Source: Rhizobium etli CFN 42
GTDB taxonomy: Bacteria > Pseudomonadota > Alphaproteobacteria > Rhizobiales > Rhizobiaceae
Direction: 5' to 3'
NCBI RefSeq assembly: GCF_000092045.1
Contig: NC_004041.2
Span: 124,001 to 188,000 of the forward strand
DNA length: 64,000 bases
The notes under the pieces were generated by a model. It ran no database searches and was not told the DNA's origin. It saw only the letters and a program-made list of their open reading frames with translations. Made by a program: the position numbers and the translations under genes. This document shows positions 1-8,739 of the stretch, piece after piece (the stretch's first letter is position 1; each line of letters starts with the position of its first letter).

Positions 1-978
1 GACCTGTCCGCAATCAATGGGGACAGACCGCGTCCGCTTCCAGTCGCTCTAGGCCATGAGGCATCTGGCGTCGTCGCAGCAATCGGACCGAGTGTCGAGA
101 AGGTTGAGGTTGGTGACCATGTAGTCATGTCATTTCTGCCGGTTTGTGGCCATTGCTCATATTGCGCTGAAGGCCGCGCCAGCCTCTGCGAACCGGGCTA
201 CCAGGCCAATGCTGCAGGAACGCTTCTATCCGGCGGCAAGCACATCCGTTTGAGAGGATACGAAATTAACCACCATAGCGGCGTTTCTGCGTTTTCCGAA
301 TATGCTGTCGTGTCGGCGAGCTCGGTAGTCAAAGTGACCAAAGATATCGATTTGGCGACAGCTGCTCTCTTCGGCTGTGCCGTTATGACCGGCGTTGGAG
401 CTGTGATGAACACGTGTGGGGTCCGCCCAGGCCGTAGTGTGGCGGTAATCGGGCTCGGCGGCGTAGGCCTTTCGGCGATACTTGGCGCTGTTGCGAGCGG
501 TGCAAGCGATATCGTGGCGATCGACCTAATCCAAGCGAAGCTGGATCTTGCCAAGGAGCTGGGAGCGACGAAGACTTTTTTGGCCACCTCGCCGAATATT
601 GTTGCCCAAGTAAAAGGCGCGACAAGCGGCGGGGTAGACTACGCGATAGAGATGGCTGGATCCAAAAAGGCATTCGAGCTTGCATATGAGATTACCCGGC
701 GCGGAGGGATGACCGCTACGGCCGGACTGGCCAGCGCAAATTCCCGTTTCGAGGTTTCGCCCTTGCCGTTGGTCGGAGAGGAGAGAACGATCAAGGGCAG
801 CTATATGGGTTCCTGCGTGCCATCGCGCGACATACCCCGCTATATCGACCTTTACCTCAAAGGTAAGCTGCCAGTGGACAAATTGCTGTCGAGCACTGGC
901 CCCCTTGATGAGATCAATGAGGTTTTCGACCGTCTTGACAGGGCCGAGATCAATCGACACCTAGTCTTGATGGACTGA
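1..978 (+). CDS. Zinc-dependent alcohol dehydrogenase (MDR family), 5' end outside window
   Basis: The reading frame is open from base 1, so the true start lies upstream. The first residues contain GHEASGVV, the motif around the catalytic zinc glutamate of medium-chain zinc alcohol dehydrogenases. It is followed by a structural-zinc lobe (CGHCSYCAEGRASLC, four cysteines) and a Rossmann motif (GLGGVGLSA, about bases 450-480). These show NAD(P)-linked oxidation of an alcohol or reduction of an aldehyde, in the cytoplasm. The stop codon overlaps the start of the next gene (TGATG), so the two are translationally coupled. It is one of three such dehydrogenases in this island and differs from the pair at 17375 and 24421, which have a different structural-zinc lobe. 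The substrate is unknown. Confidence 0.9.
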   Translation, partial: DLSAINGDRPRPLPVALGHEASGVVAAIGPSVEKVEVGDHVVMSFLPVCGHCSYCAEGRASLCEPGYQANAAGTLLSGGKHIRLRGYEINHHSGVSAFSEYAVVSASSVVKVTKDIDLATAALFGCAVMTGVGAVMNTCGVRPGRSVAVIGLGGVGLSAILGAVASGASDIVAIDLIQAKLDLAKELGATKTFLATSPNIVAQVKGATSGGVDYAIEMAGSKKAFELAYEITRRGGMTATAGLASANSRFEVSPLPLVGEERTIKGSYMGSCVPSRDIPRYIDLYLKGKLPVDKLLSSTGPLDEINEVFDRLDRAEINRHLVLMD

Positions 979-1772
979 TGGCGGGGAGAATTCTCTTGAA
1001 CGAGTGGACAGTGCTCGCCATCCATTACGGCACCGCGCAAAGACCAGTAAGTGACCTGATACTAGAGACGAATGACATTCATGATCGTCCATCACAAATC
1101 GACTACTTCGTGTGGCTGATCCGTCTCGAGGACCGATTAATTCTTGTTGACACTGGTTTCGAAGCCGGAGAGGGCGCGGCCAGAGGGCGGACCCTCTTGA
1201 TCCATCCGGTGGCAGCACTGTGATGAACGTACAGTAGTTCATCAGAAATTACTGATGTCGTTGTGACACACCTGCACTACGATCACGCCGGAAACCTCCC
1301 GGCCTTTCCTAACGCCACTTTTCACATTCAGGATCGGGAGATGGCGTATGGAACGGGGCGGTGTATGTGCCATGAGCGAATGCGTCGGCCTTTTGCTACA
1401 GAAGGTGTCGTCGACGCGGTCCGGCTCGTTTTTCAGTCACGGGTACGGTTCCATGATGGGGATGGGGAAATTGTTCCTGGATGCAGGGTGCATCTGGTTG
1501 GCGGTCACTCGAAAGGTTTGCAAGTTGTTACGGTGGCAACAGGCGGCGCTTTGCTGGTTATCGCTTCCGACGCGCTTCATTTCCAGCACTATCTTGAAAA
1601 TGACGGCGCGTTTCCCCTGTTTGCAGATTACCTAGAGGTCATCGAGGGTTACAACAAGCTCCGCGTCCTTGCCGGAGCAAACGGACTCATCATTCCGGGT
1701 CATGACCCTGAGGTGCTACAGAAATTTTCTCCCCTTGCGCCAGACCTCCAGTTCGCTAGAGTTCTCCTGTGA
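978..1772 (+). pseudogene. MBL-fold lactonase/hydrolase interrupted by two in-frame TGA codons
   Basis: The N-terminal part (978-1223) and C-terminal part (1263-1772) are in the same frame, separated by TGA TGA at 1221-1226. The residues between remain compatible with the family (an ITDVVVTHLHYDHAG stretch). The metal motif HLHYDH is intact, as are a downstream GGHSKG histidine and a PGHD near the end, as in AttM/AiiA-like lactonases. An intact protein of about 264 residues would hydrolyse a lactone or similar ester with two metal ions. A restart at GTG 1263 is possible but would lack the N-terminal strands and has no clear ribosome site. The gene overlaps the upstream dehydrogenase stop, so it belonged to the same operon. 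I read it as a recent nonsense pseudogene; a sequencing error cannot be excluded. Confidence 0.7.
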
Positions 1773-1806
1773 CCCACAATAAACCGATTGAAATTTTTTG
1801 CTGTTT

Positions 1807-1822
1807 GCAGACAATCGGGTTG
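1807..1822 (-). promoter_or_regulatory. Partial copy of the island operator before the GntR gene
   Basis: GCAGACAATC (1807-1816) matches ten of ten bases of one end of the operator seen at 6467. The remaining six bases fit poorly (about 11 of 16 overall). It also contains ACAA-TCGGG-TTGT, a short inverted repeat. Its place 70 bases before the regulator start suggests autoregulation. This is inference. Confidence 0.4.
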
Positions 1823-1892
1823 TCCTACGAAACGCTCCGGCAGTATATTGATTCTGTGCGTCACTAGAAATTTCATCGAAGGTTTGTTGTGA

Positions 1893-2582
1893 ATGGGAAC
1901 GATCGACCTCCAGATTAGACGTCAAAACGCCTCTCTTCGAATCCTTGTTGAGGATAAGCTCCGGCAGGCTATTTCAAGTGGCCGTTTCAAGCCCGGGCAG
2001 CGGCTGGTGGAGCGCGAGTTGTGCGAACTTATCGGGGTTGGCCGAACTTCAGTTCGCGAGGCGCTACGCCAGTTAGAAGCTGAAGGGCTTATTACTAGCT
2101 ATCCGCATCGGGGGCCGGTTGTCAGCACTATCAGCTACGAGGAGGCTAGGCAGCTTTATAGTGTACGCGCGCTGCTTGAAAGCTTTGCCGGCCAGGAGTT
2201 CGCCGAGAACGGTTCGAATGAAGAGATCGTTGCTCTCCTCGAGACCGTGGAAGCGTTCGAAGCCGCAGCCAAGAGCGGTTCCGGAACGCGGATCATCGAA
2301 GCCAAGACCGCTTTTTACGATTGTTTGATGACCGGCAGCAAGAACGTGTTTGTGAAGCAAATGCTCACGTCGTTGCACAACCGGGTCACATTGTTGCGGA
2401 TGACATCGATGACCCAGCCAGGGCGGCTGCAGAACAGCGTTTTCGAAATAAGAGAGATTGCGGCCGCTATTGCGTTGCGTGATGGCGACAGGGCAGCCGC
2501 GCTTTGCAAGCGCCATATCGAAATCGCGGCTAAGGTGGCGTTGGACTACTTGAGCAAGAACCCCGTCGAAACCTCCGAGTAG
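1893..2582 (+). CDS. GntR-family transcriptional regulator, FadR/FCD subfamily
   Basis: The 229-residue protein has an N-terminal winged helix-turn-helix (about residues 15-80: LRQAISSGRFKPGQRL, then RTSVREALRQLEAEGLI, the GntR recognition region). It is followed by a helical FCD-type effector domain (about 90-215) with conserved acidic and histidine positions (LCKRHIE near the end). FCD regulators bind small carboxylic acids or sugar acids and usually repress catabolic operons. The ATG at 1893 has only a weak AAGG upstream. It lies between the dehydrogenase/lactonase pair and the hydrolase operon, and operator-like repeats lie on both sides, so it is the best candidate regulator for the 16-base elements across the island. 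Confidence 0.9.
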   Translation: MGTIDLQIRRQNASLRILVEDKLRQAISSGRFKPGQRLVERELCELIGVGRTSVREALRQLEAEGLITSYPHRGPVVSTISYEEARQLYSVRALLESFAGQEFAENGSNEEIVALLETVEAFEAAAKSGSGTRIIEAKTAFYDCLMTGSKNVFVKQMLTSLHNRVTLLRMTSMTQPGRLQNSVFEIREIAAAIALRDGDRAAALCKRHIEIAAKVALDYLSKNPVETSE

Positions 2583-2615
2583 TTCCACAAAACGAAGTTC
2601 AGGCGACGGCTAAGG

Positions 2616-2631
2616 TTGACAGATTGTCTGA
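2616..2631 (+). promoter_or_regulatory. Operator-like element TTGACAGATTGTCTGA with overlapping promoter
   Basis: The element contains overlapping short inverted repeats (GACA-GAT-TGTC and CAGA-TTG-TCTG). Its first six bases, TTGACA, form a perfect -35 box with TTACCT 18 bases downstream (2640-2645) as a possible -10 box. It is 80 bases before the alpha/beta hydrolase start. The same sequence recurs at 6497 and 19602, and in reverse at 6467, 18533 and 19522. Confidence 0.7.
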
Positions 2632-2711
2632 AAATCTGCTTACCTCTCTTATGGGAGGTGAGACACAGGAAGTGCGGCTTCCCAACAACATCATTTTGTT
2701 AGGGAGGACGT

Positions 2712-3941
2712 ATGGGCGCCCATGCCGAGCTGATTAAACGCGTAACCCTGGCGATCGAAGATCCGGAGCTACCGCGACTGACCCCAGGTCTTACAACACG
2801 GATCTCGTTGCAAGTTGGACCAGAAAAGTCATCACTTGCTGTGGGAGGCGGGATAGTCGCACTGGACGGCGCGGACGAAAATGCTGACGTCATACTGAGT
2901 GCCCCAGAAGGAGCTTGGGAAAAGGTTATGCAGGTGCCGCCGCCGGCAACCTACCATTCGTTCACCGCCTTTCAACTCGCTAACCCTGAGTTCACGTTAT
3001 CTGGTTCGCCCGTAGCAATCGCTCAAGCGCGTCCCGCTCTGGAGCGACTGTTCGAAATCGTCGTAGCGTCTCCGCCCCTAGTTGCGCCGAAGGTCGATCG
3101 AAATATTGAACAGGTCACCGGACGCTATAAGCGGGTAGAGGTCGGCGGCGTAGAACACGATATCTTTTACGAGGAAGCCGGTGCAGGAACTCCTATCCTT
3201 TTCCTCCATACGGCTGGCGCAGACGGCCGTCAGTTTCTACCGCAACTCTCCGACACTGGGTTTGCGCGTACGAACCGATTGATCTCAGTTGATCTGCCGT
3301 TTCACGGACGTTCGATGCCTCCTTTAACTTGGGACGGCTCGCCCTATCAACTCACAACGGATCTCTACCTGACCTGGTGCACGGCGATACTCGACCAGCT
3401 CGTCGGAGACAGAGCTATCGTCGTTGGAGGATCTATGGGCGCGGCGATGTGCATGGTGCTGGCGGCGGAGCGACCGGAACGTCTAATGGGTGTAATTGCG
3501 GTCGAGCCGCCGTTGAAGTCAAAGGGCCGTCGCAACCCCTTTCAACACAACGTCAACGTTCATGGGTCGCTTCATAACTCAGCCTATGTCCGCGGAATCA
3601 TGAGCCCGCTCAGCCCGCAAGAAGAGCGACGCCGCGCCAGTTGGATCTACTCGCAGGGTGCTCCTGGAGTTTATCCCGGCGATCTTTCGTTCTACAGCGA
3701 CGAGTTCGACGGTGCCGTCGTCGGTCCGAAGATTGATGCCAAGCGAACACCGACCGTTCTTCTCTCCGGGACCTATGACTACTCTGCGACGCCTGCAGAC
3801 GGAGCAGCGCTAGCGGCCCTCATTCCTGGCAGCCGTCATGTCGTTATGGAGGGGCTTGGGCACTTTCCGATGTGCGAAAATCCTGACTATTTCCGGAGCT
3901 TCTTGCAAGACGCTATTCGGTTCGTCGAAGATAACGGCTGA
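2712..3941 (+). CDS. Alpha/beta hydrolase with N-terminal extension
   Basis: The 409-residue protein has an alpha/beta-hydrolase fold from about residue 145. There is an oxyanion-loop region (LFLHTAGADGRQF), the nucleophile elbow GGSMGA with Ser241, a likely acid at Asp356 (GTYDYSAT) and the catalytic His384 (GLGHFPM). The first 140 residues are not part of the fold and vaguely resemble an SCP2-type lipid-binding module; this is a guess. It is likely a cytoplasmic esterase, lactonase or C-C hydrolase. ATG 2712 follows GGGAGG at 2701-2706. An operator and promoter sit directly upstream (2616). The IS256 remnant begins 29 bases downstream and may have cut off later genes of the operon. Confidence 0.88.
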   Translation: MGAHAELIKRVTLAIEDPELPRLTPGLTTRISLQVGPEKSSLAVGGGIVALDGADENADVILSAPEGAWEKVMQVPPPATYHSFTAFQLANPEFTLSGSPVAIAQARPALERLFEIVVASPPLVAPKVDRNIEQVTGRYKRVEVGGVEHDIFYEEAGAGTPILFLHTAGADGRQFLPQLSDTGFARTNRLISVDLPFHGRSMPPLTWDGSPYQLTTDLYLTWCTAILDQLVGDRAIVVGGSMGAAMCMVLAAERPERLMGVIAVEPPLKSKGRRNPFQHNVNVHGSLHNSAYVRGIMSPLSPQEERRRASWIYSQGAPGVYPGDLSFYSDEFDGAVVGPKIDAKRTPTVLLSGTYDYSATPADGAALAALIPGSRHVVMEGLGHFPMCENPDYFRSFLQDAIRFVEDNG

Positions 3942-3969
3942 TCACAAAGCAACCGCGTTGGCCATTTAC

Positions 3970-5282
3970 CGATCGTGTCCCAGCACCTGGTGTAGCTGAC
4001 GGTAGGGAGTAAAGCCGAGCGCCCGCGCGCTTCTCGTTGCGCTGTAGCGGGTGATCGGCTTTGCGGGCGGCCATCAGTGTTTTCCGCTAGGGTCGGGTTG
4101 TTCAAGACCAACCTGACGGAAAGATCACCGATGACCAATGACATGATGAACGTGCGTTCGCTTGTTGAGAAGAGTGCCGATGCAGATTTGTTGCGTGAGA
4201 TGATTGGCTTTGCCGCCGAGCGGCTGATGGAGTTGGAGGTCGGCTCGGCTACGGGTGCTGACTTCGGTGTGAAGAACCCCATGCGGCTCACTCAACGCAA
4301 TGGCTACCGTGACCGCGATTGGGAGACGCGGGCTGGCACCGTCGAGCTTCGCATTCCGAAGCTGCGCAAAGGCAGCTACTTTCCGAGCTTCCTTGAACCG
4401 CGCCGCATGGCAGAGAAAGCTCTGACGGCCGTTATCCAGGAAGCGTATATCCAGGGAATCTCGACTCGTTCTGTCGACGACCTGTGGTGGATGCGACCTA
4501 TCTCAAGGTCCGGCGTGGCGGCCGCATCGTCTCAGTCGCCGTCATTATCGCGGTCGGCGTCAATAACGACGGTCGGCGCGAGGTCCTGGGTATGGAAGTT
4601 GGCACCTCGGAGGCCGAACCGATCTGGACGGAATTCCTGCGCAGGCTAACGCGCCGCGGTCTACGCGGGGTGAAGTTGGTTGTCTCTGATGCACATGAGG
4701 GCATCAAGGCTGCCGTTTCCAAGGTTCTCAATGCCACTTGGCAAAGGTGCCGGGTTCACTTCATGAGGAACGTGCTCGCGCATGCTGGAAAGAGCGGCAG
4801 GCGGGTCGTATCCGCCTTCATCGCGACGGCCTTTGCCCAGGAGACCCCGGAGGCAGCAAGCCGCACAATGGCGCAGTGTCGCCGATCAAATCAGGCCGAA
4901 AGTGCCGAAGCTTGCCACCATCATGGACGACGCTGAAGAGGACGTGCTCGCCTACATGACCTTCCCGAAAGAGCACCGGGCAAAGCTGCACTCGACGAAT
5001 CCAATTGAGCGTCTCAACGGCGAAATCAAGCGACGCACCGAGGTCGTCGGCATCTTTCCGAACGACGAAGCCATCGTCCGTCTCGTCGGCGCACTGCTGC
5101 TCGAACAGAATGACGAATGGGCCGTTCAACGCGCCAAGTATATGACGCTTGAGACCATGGCCCAAATGAGATGAGCCCCAAATCAGCCTGCCCCGCTGTG
5201 GCACGCTGATATCCCCTTCCGACCCATGTCGGGAAAGCACGGCCATCAGCCGCGACCTACACCACCTCCCGGGACACGATCG
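3970..5282 (+). mobile_element. Decayed IS256-family insertion sequence
   Basis: Imperfect terminal inverted repeats of about 30 bases face each other: CGATCGTGTCCC at 3970-3981 and its reverse complement at 5271-5282, with similarity running inward through TGGTGTAG. Between them is a mutator-type transposase broken in at least two places. I found no clear target-site duplication outside the ends, which fits an old insertion or later rearrangement. It separates the hydrolase gene from the SDR/flavin-reductase block. Confidence 0.82.
4131..5174 (+). pseudogene. IS256-family transposase, frameshifted and internally deleted
   Basis: The N-terminal part (4131 to about 4484) reads [20 protein letters not shown] and on to STRSVDDL. 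It then jumps frame directly to [10 protein letters not shown], so roughly 45 residues normally between these motifs are missing. The catalytic aspartates ([18 protein letters not shown]) and the glutamate region (STNPIERLNGEIKRRT) remain. A second single-base shift near 4860 moves the frame again, so the C-terminal part (to 5174) is out of phase. No functional transposase can be made from this copy. Confidence 0.88.
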
Positions 5283-5657
5283 TATCACCTTGTATTCCGG
5301 ACTAAACTTATGCCGACAGCGTTGCGATAGAGGGCATTCGGAACCAGCATGCGGCTATTCCGGAAGGTCGGCACTCGCATGACGTCATCTGACCGACATC
5401 GTGGGGTTATTCGACAAAAATTGCGAAATGTCCTTGATCCAGTTTCCGCTGTTAGATCTCGTTGTCGCCGGCAGTCCTTCTCCTTCTCTATCATATTTGC
5501 TGGAGCGTGCCGCAAGTCCGACAAGAGCTGCGCCTAGGCCAACAGCTCTGTGCTGTCATTGACGGGTTAGGAACACGTCAATGATCAACGAGGCTGGAGC
5601 CTTATACCCGGTGTTCCTGCCTCAAATGTAAGGGCATGACGAGTGCCGCCCTTTCCT
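5283..5657. other. Intergenic stretch without a supportable gene
   Basis: Between the IS256 right end and the SDR stop I see no convincing coding region. A minus-strand frame (5285-5524) contains a phrase (RVPTFRNSRMLV) that could be a leftover of a periplasmic binding protein, but it is too short to call. Confidence 0.5.
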
Positions 5658-6425
5658 TCACTTGACCAGGTGGTTTCCGATCGAGGAGCCGCCATCGACC
5701 GTCAGAATGCTACCGGTCGCGAACCTCGAACGATCGGACGCAAGAAAAAGCATTGCTTCAGCAATCTCTTCAGCTGTCCCCATCCGATCCATGACGGCAC
5801 GGGCGTTGAAATCGCTGCGAAGCTTCGCGGGGTCCTTCGCTTCGGCGAAGATTTTCGTGAAGTAAGGAGAGTCGATTGTCCCTGGAGCGACCGCGTTGAC
5901 ACGAATTCCCTCTTTCGCATGATCCATGGCCATCGCGCGCGTCAGCGAAGATATTGCTCCTTTCGATGCTACGTAGGCAGTCCTGTCCGCGATTGCTGAG
6001 GTTGCGGTGTAGGAAGTCGTATTGATGATCGAACCTCCGCCGTTCCGTCGCATAACAGGAATGACGTACTTTGAGCAAAGGAAGATCCCTTTGACGTTTA
6101 CGGACATAATCCGGTCCCAAGTTTCTTCAGGAATGGTCACCACATTCCCCGTCGTTCCGAACCCGGCATTATTGACGAGCACGTCGACCCGGCCCCACTT
6201 TGCGGTCGTCTTCTCAACCATGCTTTCCGCGTCCTTGGCGGACGAGACGTCGACGCGAACACCGAAAGCCTTCGAGCCGATCTCGTTCGCCACACGAACC
6301 GCGGCGTCTTCATTGACATCAGCAACAACCACATAGGCGCCGTTCTTTGCGAAAAGCTCGGCTGTCGCACGACCAATGCCGCTGCCGCCCCCTGTGACGA
6401 TACAAACTCTTTGATTCAAATCCAT
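5658..6425 (-). CDS. SDR-family NAD(P)-dependent oxidoreductase
   Basis: The 255-residue protein is a classical short-chain dehydrogenase/reductase: TGGGSGIG cofactor motif near the N-terminus, NNAGFG, active-site Ser in the TTSYTATS stretch and YVASKGA (Tyr-x-x-x-Lys). The C-terminal LTVDGGSSIG is typical of the family. It oxidises or reduces a hydroxyl/carbonyl group in the cytoplasm. The start at 6425 is chosen because GAGGAG lies just upstream on the minus strand; a longer frame reaching 6482 would cover the operator. It is divergent from the flavin reductase, and two mirror-image operators lie in the shared promoter region. Confidence 0.92.
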   Translation of the reverse strand: MDLNQRVCIVTGGGSGIGRATAELFAKNGAYVVVADVNEDAAVRVANEIGSKAFGVRVDVSSAKDAESMVEKTTAKWGRVDVLVNNAGFGTTGNVVTIPEETWDRIMSVNVKGIFLCSKYVIPVMRRNGGGSIINTTSYTATSAIADRTAYVASKGAISSLTRAMAMDHAKEGIRVNAVAPGTIDSPYFTKIFAEAKDPAKLRSDFNARAVMDRMGTAEEIAEAMLFLASDRSRFATGSILTVDGGSSIGNHLVK

Positions 6426-6466
6426 CGACCATCTCCTCATTTTTGGGTGCCTTAGAAGACATTTTA

Positions 6467-6482
6467 GCAGACAATCTGTCAA
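6467..6482 (-). promoter_or_regulatory. Operator-like element facing the SDR gene
   Basis: On the minus strand this reads TTGACAGATTGTCTGC, identical over all 16 bases to the plus-strand copy at 6497-6512. The two are mirror images 14 bases apart. The TTGACA part could serve as the -35 box for the SDR gene; the matching -10 is weak. Confidence 0.68.
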
Positions 6483-6496
6483 TTGTGAAAATCCAG

Positions 6497-6512
6497 TTGA
6501 CAGATTGTCTGC
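6497..6512 (+). promoter_or_regulatory. Operator-like element with overlapping promoter for the flavin reductase operon
   Basis: TTGACAGATTGTCTGC, with TTATCT 18 bases after TTGACA (6521-6526) as a plausible -10. The arrangement matches that at 2616-2645. A repressor bound here would cover the -35 box. Confidence 0.7.
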
Positions 6513-6559
6513 TGATCTGTTTATCTAGGCTCGATCGAATTTGGCCGTGGGAGGACAAT

Positions 6560-7069
6560 ATGGCCGATACCAGCACTGAGGCGCAGTTGGCTTTTAAGGC
6601 AGCTATGCGTCGGTTCACATCAACCATCTGCTTGATCACGACCGAACTCAACGGGGTCCGTCATGGCATGGCCGCCACCGCGGTCCAGTCGGTTACCGCG
6701 GACCCACCAACTGTTCTTGTCTGCATCAACCAATCGGCTTCGGTGAATCAGCCTTTGAAGATCTCCGGGAAGTTCGCCGTGAACATGCTGCATCTTTCAC
6801 ATGCCGATCTTGTGCCGCTGTTCAGTGGGCAATTGAAGGGTGAAGAGCGCTTTCATTACGGCGAGTGGCTGTCTCTCGACGGCATGCCGGTCCTGTCCGA
6901 TGCGCAGGCGGCGTTTGTCTGCAAGCTAAAAGATGTCGTTCACGTTGGAACGCATGATGTTGTGCTCGGAGAAGTGCTCGAAGCACGGTTCATCGAGTCA
7001 ATCGCGCCGCTTCTCTACGAAAACGGTCAACTCGTCAGGTCGTCGTCCATCAGTGGATCGGCCGCATAG
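6560..7069 (+). CDS. Flavin reductase domain protein (RutF/HpaC type)
   Basis: The 169-residue protein begins FKAAMRRFTSTICLITTELNGVRHGMAATAVQSVTADPP, with the Thr-Ala-(x)-Ser-Val-(x)-Pro flavin-binding region and a FAVNMLH strand. These are hallmarks of the flavin reductase split-barrel family that supplies reduced FMN or FAD to two-component monooxygenases using NAD(P)H. ATG 6560 follows GGGAGG at 6549-6554. It heads a tight plus-strand series with the CMD-like protein and the LLM monooxygenase, so its likely partner is the oxygenase at 7610. Confidence 0.9.
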   Translation: MADTSTEAQLAFKAAMRRFTSTICLITTELNGVRHGMAATAVQSVTADPPTVLVCINQSASVNQPLKISGKFAVNMLHLSHADLVPLFSGQLKGEERFHYGEWLSLDGMPVLSDAQAAFVCKLKDVVHVGTHDVVLGEVLEARFIESIAPLLYENGQLVRSSSISGSAA

Positions 7070-7132
7070 TAGGTGGCTTTAACCACCAATCACATCACTC
7101 ATCGAAAGCCCAAGGGCGGCAAGGAGAAAAGC

Positions 7133-7549
7133 GTGAGCAATATGGCACCCGCAAGAGAAATTCATGGACGTGAAGTCACAGAGCGCTTTGAGCGCGGACT
7201 AAAGACCCGGCGCGAAGTCTTGGGGGGGGGCTATGTTGATGCGTCGGTCAGCAAAGCCACCGACTTCAATTGGCCGATGCAAACCCTCGTCACAGAATAC
7301 TGCTGGGACGCGATTTGGAATCGGCCGGGCCTGGAGCGCAAGCAGCGCAGCATCCTCAATCTCGGGATGATTTCGGCCCTCAATCGTCCGCATGAGCTGA
7401 AACTGCATGTTCGCGGAGCAATCAACAACGGTCTTACCAAAGAGGAAATTCGGGAGGTTTTCCTCCAGGTTTCGATTTACTGCGGTGTTCCTGCGGCCAT
7501 CGACAGCTTCCGCGTGGCAGCGGAAGTTTTCGACGAGATGGGCATCTAG
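7133..7549 (+). CDS. Carboxymuconolactone decarboxylase-like (AhpD-fold) protein
   Basis: The roughly 138-residue protein matches the CMD family: LNLGMISALNRPHELKLHVRGAINNGLTKEEIREVFLQ, then YCGVPAAIDSFR. The histidine and glutamate positions of PcaC-type decarboxylases are present, and the paired-cysteine motif of AhpD peroxidases is absent, so decarboxylase or lactone/tautomer chemistry fits better than a redox role. The GTG at 7133 is chosen for the AAGGAG at 7121-7126; ATG 7142 is the alternative. Its place between the flavin reductase and the monooxygenase suggests it acts on the oxygenation product. A run of eight G residues near 7225 lies inside the gene without breaking it. Confidence 0.85.
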   Translation: MSNMAPAREIHGREVTERFERGLKTRREVLGGGYVDASVSKATDFNWPMQTLVTEYCWDAIWNRPGLERKQRSILNLGMISALNRPHELKLHVRGAINNGLTKEEIREVFLQVSIYCGVPAAIDSFRVAAEVFDEMGI

Positions 7550-7609
7550 TTATTCAACGCATTTGAGTGGGCTGAGCATCATCCGTTGCCAGCCCGAGGA
7601 GGGACTACA

Positions 7610-8731
7610 GTGACCGCACAAGACGATTTCCGCGCTGCCGGAAACCCAATGTTCAATGATAACAAGCTCAAGCTCGGCGTATTTGGCACGAATTGCTCGA
7701 ATGCATGCGCGATTACGCTCGCTGAGACAACGTTCGAACCTACCTTCGACCACAACGTCGAGATTGCAAAGAAGCTTGAGGCAGCCGGTTGGGAATGCAT
7801 GGTGCCGATTGCACGCTGGCGTGGTTTTGGCGGTCCTTCAAACTTCAATGGCGTGAACATGGATACGTTCACCTGGGCGGCCGCTCTCGCGGCGGTCACC
7901 ACGAAGCTCCAGTTCTTCTCAACGACTCACATTCCGACGCTAAACCCGATTGTTGCAACCAAGATGGCGACAACAATCGATCACATCTCGAAGGGTCGAT
8001 ACGGCCTCAATCTCGTTACCGGCTGGTTCACTCCCGAAATGGAAATGTTCGGAGTTCCTATGATGGAGCACGACACCCGCTATGAATACGCCACTGAATG
8101 GATGGATATCGTCGAGACGCTCTGGAAACGCAATGGCGTTACCTTCGAAGGCGAGTTCCTCAAAGTCAAAGACGCCTTCAGTGAACCCAAACCCTACAAC
8201 AAGGCGGGTCGCCCGCTCCTGATCTGCGCCGGCGCCTCGGGCAAGGGACTGCATTTCACCGCCAAGTTCTGCGACTTCAACTTCGGCTTCATGCAAGACA
8301 TGGAATCCGGCGCTGCCTGGGTCAAAAAGGTGAAGGACCTGGCGCGTACTGAATATAACCGTGATCTTGGCACATTCACAGCTTGCCCCGTTATCGTTCG
8401 CGAAACGGAGAAGGAAGCAAAGGAATACTACGACTACTACGTCAACCAGAAGGGTGACTGGGAGGCATGCGAGAACATCTGTGAAGTTCTGCAGGTGCAA
8501 TCTCAAAACCATTCTGCCGAAATGTATCAAAAATTCAAGGAACGCTTCGTCGCTGGCTGGGGTGGATACCCGATCGTCGGCAATCCAGAACAAGTCGCCG
8601 ACAAGCTCGTGGATCTCAGCAATACAGGCGTCAACGGCGCCTTGCTGACAATGGTCGATTACAACGAGGAACTTCCCTTCTTTAACGACCGTGTCATGCC
8701 GCTGCTCAAGCAAGCCGGTCTGCGCAACTGA
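7610..8731 (+). CDS. LLM-class flavin-dependent monooxygenase (RutA-like)
   Basis: The 373-residue protein is a luciferase-like TIM-barrel oxygenase. The N-terminal LGVFGTNCSNA strand, the ARWRGFGGPSNF segment, TFTWAAALAAVTTKLQFFSTTHIPTLNP and ATTIDHISKGRYGLNLVTGW are close in layout to pyrimidine monooxygenase RutA and related enzymes. Such enzymes use reduced FMN from a separate reductase to insert oxygen. GTG 7610 is preferred because GAGGAGGG lies 7-8 bases upstream. It follows the flavin reductase and CMD-like genes. No rutB or rutC partner is present, so uracil is unlikely to be the substrate. A strong hairpin follows the stop (8740-8763). Confidence 0.9.
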   Translation: MTAQDDFRAAGNPMFNDNKLKLGVFGTNCSNACAITLAETTFEPTFDHNVEIAKKLEAAGWECMVPIARWRGFGGPSNFNGVNMDTFTWAAALAAVTTKLQFFSTTHIPTLNPIVATKMATTIDHISKGRYGLNLVTGWFTPEMEMFGVPMMEHDTRYEYATEWMDIVETLWKRNGVTFEGEFLKVKDAFSEPKPYNKAGRPLLICAGASGKGLHFTAKFCDFNFGFMQDMESGAAWVKKVKDLARTEYNRDLGTFTACPVIVRETEKEAKEYYDYYVNQKGDWEACENICEVLQVQSQNHSAEMYQKFKERFVAGWGGYPIVGNPEQVADKLVDLSNTGVNGALLTMVDYNEELPFFNDRVMPLLKQAGLRN

Positions 8732-8739
8732 ACCAGTCC

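Noticed and set aside
1221..1226. Selenocysteine reading of the TGA codons
   Set aside because: There are two adjacent TGA codons, no selenocysteine-type hairpin was seen just downstream and the family does not use selenocysteine.
5285..5524. Minus-strand frame with RVPTFRNSRMLV, possibly a TRAP receptor remnant
   Set aside because: Only one short phrase is suggestive, and no other part of the family can be seen.
7610..8731. Assignment as the uracil monooxygenase RutA
   Set aside because: The fold and several segments agree, but rutB, rutC and rutG partners are missing and the N-terminal active-site segment differs.
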